Source: Madurella fahalii
Lineage: Eukaryota > Ascomycota > Sordariomycetes > Sordariales
Direction: 5' to 3'
NCBI GenBank assembly: GCA_029876055.1
Contig: CM056880.1
Coordinates: 2,108,001-2,172,000, forward strand
Length of the DNA stretch: 64,000 bases
How positions within the stretch are numbered: the first letter of the stretch is position 1; every line of letters begins with the position of its first letter. Under the pieces are notes generated by a model that did no database searches, was not told the DNA's origin, and saw only the letters and a list, made by a program, of their open reading frames with translations. A program made the position numbers and the translations under genes. Positions 43,401 to 55,100 of this stretch are shown piece by piece.

Positions 43401-43819
43401 TTGCAGGTGTTGAGTTCTATAGGCCTATTAGTATATTTGACAGAGAAGAATACAGGGGCAACATATACCGCAAGACGCTTATCTAACCAGTGTAAAGCAC
43501 CGCACTCAGTACATTCAACAGTTTGAGAACCGAGATCATGAGGCGTAACAGATTCAACACCCGTTAGAGGAAGCCAACCAAGAGGTTCACCTATAGCAAG
43601 GTGTCGTGCAGGTACCGTTACAGCCGCTCCTGCAGGTGCTGCAAGGTTTGCTGCAGCTCGACGGCGCGATGCAGTGCGTATACGGGCCCCGGAACAACGT
43701 ATACACGTTGCATACGGTGCACCATTCGACCGAGTTCGAAAATCCGTAAGAGGGCGGTATACGCGACAGCCACTGCAAAAATGATCTTGGGAGGCACGTT
43801 GACGACGACGTGGAGGCAT
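40492..43819 (-). pseudogene. Helitron Rep and helicase N-terminal part, RIP-damaged
   Basis: Starts at the ATG at 43819 (MPPRRRQRASQDHFCSGC, with CxxC zinc-finger pairs). A 52-nt intron (43417-43468) lies after KRLA. Then come the Helitron-like N domain (GDITFPAWQPLPPFLL onward), the replication initiator region (HPTFFITVTANPH, GLPHRHILLFL with the HxH-type motif, YIYKYVYKG) and the start of a PIF1-like helicase with Walker A GPGGTGKT. In-frame stops, all TAG, occur at 42268, 41746, 41581, 41293, 41272, 41074, 40954 and 40813 (lowest coordinate of each). Most sit where Helitrons have Trp. The frame then meets the 3' LTR and resumes at 32461. Confidence 0.88.
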
Positions 43820-44128
43820 TTGGAGAGCTTTTCTGAACTGTAGAATTAAGAGAGTTGGGAGGAGAGGAATGGCCCGTAAAAATTGAGTGGCCCGCAAAAA
43901 TTGAATATGGGGCCCGTAAGTGGGATCGGCAGCCAAGACTTTTTGGGCCAATGAAAATTTATAACAGCAATTGACCAAATCCTGTTAAGCTGTTAGGGGT
44001 TTGCAGCCCGTAAAAACACAAAAACACTAACAATTTGTTAAGGAAAACCCTGTTTTACAGCCAAATCAACCATCCTACGAACCGTTGTTTTTGTTTCAGT
44101 CCTGTAGTCTCTTATATAGAGATAGAGA

Positions 44129-44545
44129 TAGAGACTACATTATGAGAAGCATCAGTGGTGTTCCCTCTAGGGACGTCCTACTGTGAGAACTAATCGCCGT
44201 ATGGAACTCCACTTCTAGCTACGAGTGAGACGTTGAACGCGACTAGAATAGAAGCATCAAGTAGGGTAATACTCACGGATATCAGATATTATGATGAAGT
44301 CACTACTAGCATACGAGCCTTGGTGCGGTTGTTGAGTGTTTGGATGACAGTTGGACACAAGCATCACACTCAGGGTTTGCGCTTCATAAAGCTCTTGAAT
44401 GGAGCAAAGGACTAAGAGAACCTGGATTGTGTGACAAGGCCAACGGTTAGGAAGTACTCGTTGAGCCACCGCCAGCGAGCAACGGGGTCGGGAATCTCTC
44501 TTGTCCAAAGCAATAATTATAAGCGTTCCCATAGCAGTATGCCTG
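44129..44545. other. Flank of the Helitron, no gene seen
   Basis: About 400 bases between the Helitron 5' end and gatB. A TAGTCTCT/AGAGACTA inverted repeat spans 44105-44137 at the Helitron boundary. Confidence 0.45.
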
Positions 44546-46435
44546 TTATTTGCCAAACCCTAGAGCTGGAAGATAGACTTCATCAATCCTCGATCGCATC
44601 ACCCTCTCGGCGGAAGCGGGATCCATGCGCTGCTCCGGGCCGGCACGCATCATCTTTCCAACGAGGAACATGAGTTTGCCTTGGGGGTAGGCTTTAACTT
44701 TGCCCTGCCTAAAGCGTAAGAACTCGTCCAAGACCTTCTCCTCCCCTTTGGCAACCCGGTCAGCCAGTTCTGCATAATCTTGTTCCGAGAGCTCCCTGAA
44801 CCATAGCTCACTGGCGCTAATCGCTTCCGTAACCGCACCAGGAGCAATGTCCCTACGGAAAACGCTCCACAGCAGATCCTTGGCTACCTTGGCTGTGATC
44901 TCTCTCCGGTGTAGGTGGTACAGAATCGCTGCCAGATCAGCTGAGGGAACGTTGCACTCGCCCTGCGGCGTCATGCCGAGGTCCGTGGAGAGTTCAGTGA
45001 GCTTGCCTAACTCATGGAGACACCAATTAGCGGCGAGAAGAGCGTGTCGTTGGCCCGATCCCGCCGTCTCTGACTCGGCATCGCCGTTTAGACCGAGCCG
45101 CTCCTCGAGCGTTTCGAGGACGTTGTAGAAATACTGAATCCGGGCACCATCATCCAGCATCATGAGCGACAACGCATCCTTGGAACTCATTCCATATCTC
45201 TTAATAAGCATGTCAATCTCGGCGTCCGGCAAGACGCCCATAGAGTCAGCGAGGCTCCCGATGAGATCATCTCCGATCACAACCGGCCCGAGGTCTGGGT
45301 CGGGCATGTATCGGTAGTCGACCTCGCCTTCCTTGCCGCGCAGACGCCGAGTCTCGGTGCCGCCCAACGACCAGCCGCGCGTCTCCCCCTCGACAACCCC
45401 ACCAGCCTCCAATACGGCAATCTGCCGGTCGCGCTCGGCAATGATGGCGTCCTCAACGGCCTTGAAGCTACTCAGATTCTTGATCTCGGTCCGCGTCCCC
45501 AGCCTGCCCGTGACGTCGTCGCTCCTCCGCACCGACACGTTCACATCGGCGCGCAGACCGCCGGTCTCCATGCCAGAGACGCAGGCATCGACGGAGTTGA
45601 GCAGCATCTGCACCTTGCGCACGAGGGCGGCGGCCGTGGCCGGGTGGCGGATTTGCGGCAGAGTGATTATCTCGATTAGCGGCACGCCGACTCGGTTGAA
45701 GTCGAGCCAGTGCACGCCGCCGGGCTGCGCCGTCGTCTTGGCCGTGTCCTGCTCCATCTGGACCTGCCGGATGCCCACCTCGATGCGCTCGCCGTCTTCG
45801 GGCGCAATGCCGTCTCGCGCGTACAGCACGACGAGGCCATCTCGAGCAAACGGTTGGTAGTATTGTGTAATCTGGTAGCCGGCGGGCTGGTCCCAGTGGA
45901 AGTAGTGCTTACGGTCGAAACTGCTGACGGGTTGGATGGCGCAGTTGAGGGCCAGCGCGGCGCGCACGGCGGGGATTAGCGTCTCGGGTTGGAAGAGGGG
46001 CTGCGAGCCCGGCATCGCGACGTCGAAAAGCGCTACATGGCTGTTGGGCGTGTCATTGAACGAGGTCGCGGCCGGTGAGAAGAGTTTGCAGGCCGTGTTG
46101 AGCTGCGCGTGGATCTCGATGCCAACCGTTAATTCCCAGCCCGGTACTGTCTGGTTGTCCGTGTTCTTCTTCTTCTTCTTCTTCTTCTCCTTCCCAGACG
46201 CCTTCAGAGCCTTTGCCTGCTCTTTCAGCTGCTTGCGGATGGGCGTAACGGGCACGGCGGGCGCATTGGAAGGGATAGACGTCGGCGTCTCGACCTGGCC
46301 GGCGAAGGCCCTGGTTTGTTGCGCAGCTACCTTTGCCGCTGAGAACCGCGGTGGACCTGCACGCAGGCAACCCCGGCGACTGAAGTGACCGGTCAACAGG
46401 TATCTGCTGAGCTCGGTCGTCGAGAGGCGGGACAT
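44546..46435 (-). CDS. PET112: Glutamyl-tRNA(Gln) amidotransferase subunit B, mitochondrial
   Basis: About 629 aa from the ATG at 46435; the frame extends to 46528, but MSRLSTTELSRYLLTG gives a proper mitochondrial presequence. The GatB catalytic core begins with GWELTVGIEIHAQLNT. It includes HYFHWDQPAGYQITQYYQPF, GGVHWLDFNRVGVPLIEI, ETGGLRADVNVSV and RTEIKNLSSFKAVEDAI. YRYMPDPDLGPV follows, and the helical/YqeY tail ends with PQGKLMFLVGKMMRAG. With GatA and a GatF/C subunit it converts Glu-tRNA(Gln) to Gln-tRNA(Gln) in mitochondria. A Lys run (KEKKKKKKKN) and a pyrimidine-rich leader are oddities without functional consequence that I can see. No intron is needed. Confidence 0.95.
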   Translation of the reverse strand: MSRLSTTELSRYLLTGHFSRRGCLRAGPPRFSAAKVAAQQTRAFAGQVETPTSIPSNAPAVPVTPIRKQLKEQAKALKASGKEKKKKKKKNTDNQTVPGWELTVGIEIHAQLNTACKLFSPAATSFNDTPNSHVALFDVAMPGSQPLFQPETLIPAVRAALALNCAIQPVSSFDRKHYFHWDQPAGYQITQYYQPFARDGLVVLYARDGIAPEDGERIEVGIRQVQMEQDTAKTTAQPGGVHWLDFNRVGVPLIEIITLPQIRHPATAAALVRKVQMLLNSVDACVSGMETGGLRADVNVSVRRSDDVTGRLGTRTEIKNLSSFKAVEDAIIAERDRQIAVLEAGGVVEGETRGWSLGGTETRRLRGKEGEVDYRYMPDPDLGPVVIGDDLIGSLADSMGVLPDAEIDMLIKRYGMSSKDALSLMMLDDGARIQYFYNVLETLEERLGLNGDAESETAGSGQRHALLAANWCLHELGKLTELSTDLGMTPQGECNVPSADLAAILYHLHRREITAKVAKDLLWSVFRRDIAPGAVTEAISASELWFRELSEQDYAELADRVAKGEEKVLDEFLRFRQGKVKAYPQGKLMFLVGKMMRAGPEQRMDPASAERVMRSRIDEVYLPALGFGK

Positions 46436-46995
46436 GTTGGGGTGCTTTGTCGACCTTGGCGTGGTCAATTTTGGGGGGGGGAAATGCAGGATGCAGTTCG
46501 TCGGAAACTCGGCCACGGTTTGGGACAAAAGCTGCAGCTCGCCAAGCCATTAGCTTACAGCTGGGCGGCAGCTGACGGATTTAACGGATCTAACCATCTC
46601 AGCATCTTCAAGATTTCGAACATCACCCCTCCCCCACCTCCTCCCCCACTTTCAACACAAGACTTCACGAGGCTTTCTCTTTGCTAATAATTGACTTGTC
46701 GAATTGCTAACGGAGATATCCTCGTGTACCTTCTGGCAGGGGCCACAGAAATTTGGCGGCACCCTAAAACCTCTCTGGGCTGTAGCCCTTGGGCGCGATT
46801 GGTTTACAGACCTAACAACTAGGTAACAAACTAAAGGAACGCTGACAATTCCGAGCTGTACGGAAGAGCGGAACTCCCCCGCGTACAATGTATCCGTGAT
46901 GACCGGAACAAGGGATGCGCACACAAGCACACCAATGAAACGTTACGCGCTCCTCCCACAAGTACCAAGGCGAAAATGAAGGAAGAGACACAAAA
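46436..46995. other. Intergenic region, no gene seen
   Basis: About 560 bases: the gatB promoter side, with a C-rich CCCCTCCCCCACC tract near 46625, and the 3' flank of the laccase gene. Confidence 0.45.
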
Positions 46996-49037
46996 TCAGA
47001 TGCCCGAATCGTCCTGCGGCCAAATCGGCGTCCACGCCGTCCAAGACGCGCAGGTATCGTCAAACACGCCGCGGTCAACCGGGTTCACGGTAATCTGCGA
47101 CTGGCTCTCGACAAACTCGAGCGAGAGCCCTTGGCTGGCGTGCCAGGCAATGTGGCAGTGGGTCAGCCAGGCGCCCGGGTTGTCGAGCTTGAACGCAATG
47201 GCCAAGTAACCATTCCCCGGGAGCGTCGTTGTGTCGCGCCTTGACGGGTTGGCCGTGTTGAATGAGCTCGTGTCGCCGTCGAACATGCCAGTCTCGGCGG
47301 CCAGGATCCAGAAGTCGTGGCCGTGCAGGTGCATCGGGTGCGAGAGCCTGTTTGGATGCGAATTAGCTATATGTTTGCTTGGCCAGGTTTCCATCGCAGT
47401 GGGCCGGGCTTACGCAAAACCGCTGGTGTCTTGGATGACTAGGACTGTCCATTCAGGAGCGGTACCGGTTGGCTACGCGGAGAGGGGTGTCGTCGTCAGC
47501 ATGAATTTCTACGTGCGTACCTTAAGTATCTCCTCGGATCAGAGGGTGCTCACCTCAACTGCGACAACATTGTACTCGGTCGGGAAGATGCTCTCTCCGT
47601 TAAATATCTGGAGCATCGTCGGGTTCGACCAGTCTAGCAACAAGCTGCTCGTGTTGATCGTCCACTTGAAATACTCGTCGAAATCAAAGTTCAGATCCTC
47701 ATGGGTGACGCCCGCCATGTTGGTAACATCGAGCGACAGGTGCGGGACTGCGCTGGCAAGCGGCTCGCCGAAGCAGCTAGTAGTGGGTGTCACCGTGCTG
47801 TTGGACGTCGGGTCGGCCGTGCTACTCGCATCGTAGCGGAGGATGCCGGTGATCCCAGCGGCGTTGCGGTTAGCTGCGCAATCCGTTACCCACCCAGCCC
47901 GGATCCAATAGTCACCGGGCTCTGCGTTCGCCTCGACAATCACGTCATATCGCTGGCCGATCGTGAGCTGGACGCTGTCTGTCGTGTAGGGCACAATGGG
48001 AACTAGATCGTGGGCCACAACTCTCAGGCTGTGTCCGTCGATGCTGAACTGGAACACCCCATCGATCGCTACGTTGACGAGGCGGATGAGATACCTCGTG
48101 TCGGCCTCAAAGACGGTCTCGAACTTGGTCCCGTTGCCCACGCATCTAGGGTCCGTCGACCCAGCGCAGTCGAAAGTATTTGTGCCGTTGATAAGGCCAT
48201 TTTCTAGGATGGGAGGAGCGCCCAGCTTCGCCGTATGCCTGTCCAGCAATAGTCAGCCATGATCTGGAGGGGAGTTCTCAAGAACGGCCCGGCCATAAGG
48301 AGGGTCAAGAGCATAAGTACTATGTGAGTGTCGCGACTCCTGAAACCAGCTGTGGAAGAAAACAAACGGATCTGGTGTACATACCACAGCGTAAAGGACT
48401 CGACGTGTCCCCAGTCTTGCAGGAACAGCATTCCCAGGTCCTCATCATAGTCGTCCGTAGTCGGCCCCCGGAAGATCATGCCACCGAAGAGGCCCTCCGA
48501 GTACTGTAGACTGAAGTGGCTATGGTACCATGTCGAGCCATACTGGGTTACTCGGAACCGGTATGTCATGGTTTCGCCCGGGGCGATAGCGCACTGAGTC
48601 ACTCCGGGTACGCCGTCATTGAGCGTGTTATTCAGCATGCGTAAGCCATGCCAGTGTATGGATGTACCATTGTTGACCATGTTATTTGTCACATGAATGA
48701 TGAGTTCGTCGCCCCAATCAGCGAAGATGGTCGGGCCCGGGACCGTACCGTTGAAGGTCATGCAAGTCCTGGTATATCCATCAGGGGCACAAGGACCTTC
48801 AACGGTGCTGAGCCAGTACTCTCTTACCACCCCTGTGTTAGGGGTGACATCGTAGTAGTCGGTGTCGATCGAGAAGTCACCCCAGCAGTTGCGAGAAGTT
48901 GGTGTGTTCTCACACGATGACTGACGGGGCCGGAGCAAAGCGTCTGGGCGCTCCGGGATGGTGAAGGCAGACGAGCCTGCAACGGTTGCAAGGAAAAGAA
49001 GGAGTGGCTGCATCGTGTTTGATCCGATGAACTTCAC
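46996..49037 (-). CDS. Laccase-type multicopper oxidase
   Basis: Four exons (49037-48385, 48238-47554, 47472-47414, 47347-46996; introns 146, 81 and 66 nt) give 582 aa, or 574 from the ATG at 49013. That second start puts the signal peptide (MQPLLLFLATVAGSSA) at the very N-terminus. The copper ligands are complete: SIHWHGL, WYHSHFSLQY, HPMHLHGHDF and HCHIAWHASQGLSLEF with the Cys of the blue copper site. The protein ends DSGI, the conserved plug typical of ascomycete laccases (asco-laccases). It oxidises phenols with oxygen reduced to water outside the cell, in pigment or lignin-related chemistry. Several Asn-x-Thr/Ser sites suggest glycosylation. Confidence 0.95.
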
Positions 49038-49169
49038 TCAACGTGTGTAGAATGCTGATGCTGAAGACGGGCAGTGAACGAGTGTAACCCGGTTTTGAGA
49101 ATGAGTCCCGCAGCTCGGGGAATGCTCAATGGGGTTTTGAATCCGAGCAAACGATGAGAGGAGACCTCT

Positions 49170-49176
49170 ACTTATA
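49170..49176 (-). promoter_or_regulatory. Likely TATA box of the laccase gene
   Basis: TATAAGT on the minus strand, about 135 nt upstream of the ATG at 49037. Confidence 0.35.
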
Positions 49177-52100
49177 CATCTTCGGCGTGACGGCGATGAT
49201 ACCAACGACAAAGGGGCCCCCCGTCCTCGTAGCCTTGGGATAGACATCCTACAAGCCGCTCGAGCCGAGCAGGCCATTTGCTCGCTCCAACTTCCAAAAC
49301 CGGCTCATTCTCCTGAGTCTCACATCAATAGTCTCATAGCGGTGCTTCCGGGAGCATCGGGGTCGATAATTTTAGCTGTGCCGCATAGGGGTTGAAGTAA
49401 GGTAGGCATGACCTCTCCGCTTGGTAGTGAGAGGCTATACTCGGCGTCGAAGGAACAGAATGTACCTCAGCGCTGAGAGGACTACAGCGGCTGGCGAGAT
49501 GGGAGAGGCATAGGAACGGTAACCTTGTCTCGTATCATTAGAACGCGCTGGTAGAGGTATGACTCCCTACATTGGCGCGGTGTTAGACTTCAATATTTGC
49601 TGCAAGTGGCAGATCCTTGCCTGTAAAGGACGGTCACCCTGGGCGCTGGGTCATCCTACTTCGGGTCAGCGATCATCCCCCACGTGGGCGTGAAGGGGCT
49701 GTTAGCCATGAAGGAGGATAATTGTGGGACATGTCAAGCAGCATAGTGTTATCTCCCTTGTCCAGTTTGTACTTGTTGAAACTGAGAATGAGGATTCAAG
49801 ACCTGAGGGAACAGGTGCTAAATGCAAGACACACGTCTAGAAAAGAAGGTCTCTTATCCTTCGAAGGTGAAGCCAAATGCCAATATTACGACTGTTTGAG
49901 GTACCAAAGGTGTTAGGATCCGTTTTTTTTTTTTGCACCCTTCCTTCCATCAGGTAGACACAGTAGACTATGGAATGCGTTGAGGACGTGCTTTCAGGGG
50001 TTTGAATCCGTGTAACTTTACACGGCCCTTGGAGCCGCTGTGGGGCTCGCGGATGGCCCCTGACCTCAGCACACACAGAAGTGCGTAAGCAAAGCGGGGC
50101 GAAGAAGGCGGGAGGGCCTCAGCCTTGAGCCATGCCGGATCGACCAGCTGAAGCTTGGGTAAGCATTTCTCGGAGGCAGAGGAATGTCAGCAAAAAGGAT
50201 CCGAACACAGGACGGCAACTCCCGCTCTATTCGAGCAACCTCAATCCAAGGTCGTTGGGCTCAGGTAGAATGCGTCGGCGAGCACATTGTTCGGTGTCGT
50301 GCAGCGCTTGCTACGGTTAATCAGTAGCTATGTGAAGCGGGTACGGGTATAACCAGGGGGTGAGGGTACCTATGTTTCTCGGGAAAACGTCCTGGGTACG
50401 TGACATAAGTGGGCCGATCCTTGACCTAGCAGCGTTGCAACGGAAACTCAAGAAGGAACTATTTTAGGCGTCTACGTAGCCAAGAGGCAAGCATTGCGGG
50501 CCGCTTGAACCGTATTACGTGGTGGTCGAGGAGAAGCACAGCTTGTTCGAAAATTCCTTCCAGAGGACAAAGCTCTAGTCCAGTTCCACTAGGTACGCAT
50601 ATTCCCGTACAGCTAGCACACCTCGATCCGAACACTTCGATCCGAACACGGTCCGGTCCCTCATTTACATCTACCGCCGTTATAATCCTGTCCAACAAAA
50701 GCAGGTGCCGTTGATATCACTGTAGCACACCACGCGACCCCACAAGCCGCGTGGATATCCCGCCAGTTCGCTCTCCCGCATCATGCTACAGTTACACGCT
50801 GAGATGCAACATTCAAATACCGACATGTCCTCGCGGCCCATCCGCACTCGTCGGTCAGTAGTAACGGGGGGGGTTACATCAGATCCTTCACATCGAGTCA
50901 GCCTCTGATTGGCGCAAGAAACGGGATTTTAGCAGGGTCTTGTCGTGTCTCGGTTTGCATAGATGTCGCTGAAGCATCGGCAGTTCGTACCGAATTTGTA
51001 CCTGCTTTCTGTCCATGAGCCGTTCGGCGTGCCGAAACGTCCCACATGCAGCATGGCAACAGAGGATGCCTGGAATCCGGGATGGGGGGGGGGGAACAAT
51101 CCGCGGACGGTAGCTTCGGCGATTTCGGCGACATCTACTTCGAATTTCCAGCGCGCTGCGCCCCATGTAGAATTTCTTATCTAGTCGCCTTGGACGGAAT
51201 GCTACTTGTCGATCCCCAATTTTAATCAGAATAGGGCTGATCACCAACCAGGTCACTGATTGATCCCAGAGTGGCCTCCTTAAGCGAGCCACCCAGAAAC
51301 CAGGAAACCACAATTCCACCTGCGGCTCTAGCCAATTTATTTCTAACAGAAGAGTTGTCCAGGGGGCATCGGCGGGGCCGGGTTGTTGCGGGGGTTATGT
51401 CCTTCCCGCTCGGAATTATTGCACCTAGAGCGTCAATGCGCGGCGCATGCGCCACCTCTTTGACGGGCGTGTTCGTACACATCAGGTAGGCAGACTCAGT
51501 GACACCCCTTTATGCAGGTATACAGTGGGTCAATAACCACGCCGCAATACCACCACGGCAAACTTGTGTACTACACACACATTAGCGTTGCTTGCCTGGC
51601 ATGTCGGCAGTCAAGCTATGGCGCTTTCATAGAGCAGACGCTGCTACCAAAGCTCCCGTCTTAAGATCCTGTGAAACGCAGGTTGCTCCATTGAAGGCAA
51701 AGCTTTAATCTTGTAGTCATCCATGACAAAACATTGATAAGCCGTAGTTTCAGGACCACCAGGATTCATAAGCATGAACTAGGCGGAATGCAAATGCTCA
51801 TATGGAAGAAGGGGGTTGCTCTCTGCTAAAACTTGAAATATCAGCCGTTGCGTTCGGGAGGCCTTGTTGGTTGGAAATATTTATCTACATTCTCGGATTT
51901 CAGGGAGCAGTCTAGTCGAAGTGATCACATACTCTTTCATAGTGACACAATGGAAACGATGAGATACCATGATCAATCAACGCTAGATCTTATATCAATG
52001 AGGCAAAAATACTATTGTTTACCGAAGTGCACTTATTTTATACCATCGCTACGATTAAAGCCCGGCTGTGCGTAGATATTGCGTTCTATATCAGGCACCA

Positions 52101-55100
52101 TGCGGGACAAGCAACAGTACCAGAGCACATGTAAAACAACTTAGCCAATAAGAATCTTACCAAGGACCATCCCAAGGTACCTGTGACTTTAAGGAACAGT
52201 TACACAATGAGCATTTTGAAGAGCACCTCTACACTTGCATAACCTGTAGATATTGCATCCAACCCATCACGATCTGACAGCTTTTCCTGCCATAACTATT
52301 TGTTCGATATTTGGAAAGAAGCCAACCGAGGCTAATGCCACTCATTAGCTCTTGAACAAGCATATCATCCCTGAATACATTTTTAGATACAAACAGCAGA
52401 CGAAGGATTTAGCTATATTCTACAAAAGTTAAGTTGTCACACATGCAGAGAGCTCGCTAGAGGCTGTGCGAAGTGCACTTGTTGAATTGAAGTCTGAAGA
52501 GTCTCTAGGTACGCAGTGGAAAACGAAGAATTAAATACAAGGAAATGTAGCTGTCAGACACTCACGTGATGGGCTGCAGAGCGTTGCAAAGGAGCCAGGC
52601 GCATTCATGAGCGCAATATAAATATATATACCTTACCTTAGGTACCCGGGATTTTACAAGTCACGAGAGATACAATGTATTTAAGAAAGTGCCGATATCT
52701 TTTTCGATGTTAGTTACTACCTTACTTACACACAAGGTACAGAACCGATGCGGGGCCACAATAGGAACAATGCTCCGACTAAGTATAGCGTCTAAGACAG
52801 CCGCTATTGACCTGCCAAAACATACTGTTCCGGGAAGGGAACGTCTTGCAACAATGATAACGCATTCGGTAATGAGGGGAAGGTAAGGTTAGGATTTCCT
52901 TCAAGGGCAGGACAGCACTCCCTCCTCCTACGGTGCACCGCCTCCTCTCCCGAAACCTCGTGCATTGTAGTTGCAGTGCCGTTCACCTTTATGGCCTCGA
53001 GTATAGAGGCCAAAACCGAGGCTCGATGAGATTCTCGCGCTGTAGCGCCACCGGGTAGTGCAGCTCTTTGGTTTAGCGGGCTTTGGGACCGGAACTGGTA
53101 TTGAGCCGATCTGGGCTAATATCTTGCTAGACGGGATGCTCTTTCTCCTCGCTAAACCTGACCCTTTCACGTTACCCCGAGATCTCTTCCCTCTACTCGC
53201 ACCAAGAGGGAAGTCTTCCTAGCAGTATGTTTTTAACCACACAGCAAGACTCCTTGAGAGTTCACCGGCCTGAGTTGACAATCCAGGTTGCCAACACCGA
53301 AGAACTCGCATCGCATCCTCTATATACTTGTCAAAGGCCCGGTCCTGGCTGGCCTTACTCAGAGAGACTTCGTCCGTCAATTCTTTGAGTACACTGGTCG
53401 CGATCAACTCCGTCGATAAAGCAAACGTCCGAGTAGTCACTTCGTATTTGAGCCGTCTTAGTTCCGCCGCTTCGAGGTAAGGCTGCTCTATTTGGCGTAA
53501 AAGAGTCACGGCGTGTTCCAGAAGTTTGGTGGCATTACACGCTACCTACAATGTCGCGACTCCTCTCACCTCGTGACATGTTTGTTGGCGTCATGTACGT
53601 CAACGCGCTGGTGTAGTCTTACAAGATATCCGTGTCAGCCTCAGTAGGCAAATCTAGATTTCGGCTGACTATGAAAGGCTTGTATTGCAATCCAAATTTT
53701 TGATATCTATACCAAAGCTGGGACCCCAATGTTGGGCGCAATAGGAATCTATATTCAGCAATATGGCATGGCTATTCCCAAGATTTTGGTTCAGTATGTC
53801 CTTCGATTTCCAATAACCGATACCAAGTATCCACTTCAAGGTACAAAGCGAGCGATCTAGGACCCGGATAATACTTCCACTAACAGCGTATGTAGGTTTC
53901 CTAGGTACGTTGAGGAGCATGACACGTAGCTGTTGGAGAAATATTCGAATGAAGGTAAATTTGTTTATAACGGTACGAGCAGGGAAGTGCATTGTTAAGA
54001 GACAAATAGAGATCCTCTAAATAACCAGAAGATCGGATCTTACGGTTGCGGGATGTTGCTTAGATGTTTTAGCAGCCGGTTAAAGGGAAGTTTGCCTTGG
54101 CTCCCACCCCGGACTTGCAAAGAGCCTCGAGTCCCCAGCATTGGTCAAACACATATTGCCATTCGGACGATCCGACCGATGAGACTGTACTAGGTTTTGT
54201 AGCATCGAAAAGGCATTTGGCAAGCGAGTCGATAGCATCTAGCATCCTACACTGGTGAGCACAGAGCCCTGCCGAGACTGCTGGTATCGAACTAGGATCA
54301 CTGTTTCGGTGGTAGAGGAATGGGTGTTTCTCAAACCCGAACGTAGGGGTTAATTCCTTCCTCTGTGGCCGAAGGGACAGTACAGGTCGTGGGTAGGATG
54401 GAGATGATCGCTGTCCTTGATTGCCTTAGCAGTCTTTAGGCGATCAACCTTGTCTTGTAAAGAATCCCGCCCATTTTTTGCGAATTTGGGCTAGGAAGAG
54501 AAATTGTTGGAGAATGTACTAAGACTTCTCAGTACTATTAGTTAACACAGTACACCCCTCAGCCTTTTGTTTCCCTTATATAATACCTAGCGCGAAGACG
54601 ACGCCTATTTCAAAGGCGATCTCGTTTCACATGCGTTTCTGTTTCATGTAAAGATGCCTACGGAGCTCTTTCAAGAGTTCCCAGTCAATTTTCTTTACTT
54701 TCCAGGTACAGGCCCTGGATTACGAGCAGGTTGCCTTTGAGCACGAGGTTTTGACACTCTGCTTGTTCCTGGGGTGGCGGCGACGACGGGATCTCTGGAG
54801 AGCCTCCACCTTGATCCCTTCAGCTGGGACTCCGGACCGGAGTAGAAATACTTCTGCAGACAATCAGTCGTAGGGCGGGAGATCCGCACAAGTAAAGTTG
54901 AAGTCGTGGCACGCCGGAGTCGAACTTCCCAGTCGTGGGAGAGATTGCTACCAAGCTGGCAATCACCGCAGCCATCGAGACGAGGAAGGAAGACAGGGTT
55001 CTCGCCTACCGCGGACAGGGGGCGGCGTTGGCTGCAAGCCACATGGTTAAGTGTGTCATTGTAGAAGTGGTTAGGTAGGGTTCTGAGGAATGTAGGGATC

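Larger units (their letters stand above)
29589..44128 (-). mobile_element. Helitron, disrupted by a Ty3/gypsy insertion
   Basis: A rolling-circle transposon read on the minus strand. The 3' terminus (left side, 29589) is CTAG followed by host T, preceded at 7 nt by an 8-bp hairpin at 29600-29618 (CAGCCCGC, loop TTC, GCGGGCTG). This is the classic Helitron end. The 5' terminus should be TC after host A; minus-strand candidates are at 44128 or 44122, inside tandem TCTCTA copies. It holds a Rep/PIF1-helicase gene on minus and a DUF3716-like accessory gene on plus. Without the 8-kb insertion it is about 6.5 kb. Multiple in-frame TAG/TAA stops show it is dead. Confidence 0.85.

Noticed and set aside
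49990..50060. tRNA-like T-arm (GGTTTGAATCC)
   Set aside because: No matching stems or anticodon arm could be folded around it.
53219..53509. 96-aa minus-strand ORF
   Set aside because: It looks like a real protein fragment but has no start, no family and a stop after KTYC; kept only as a note in the gene-poor region.
54695..55042. 115-aa minus-strand ORF
   Set aside because: Arg/Ser/Pro-rich composition is typical of a shadow ORF; no supporting signal.
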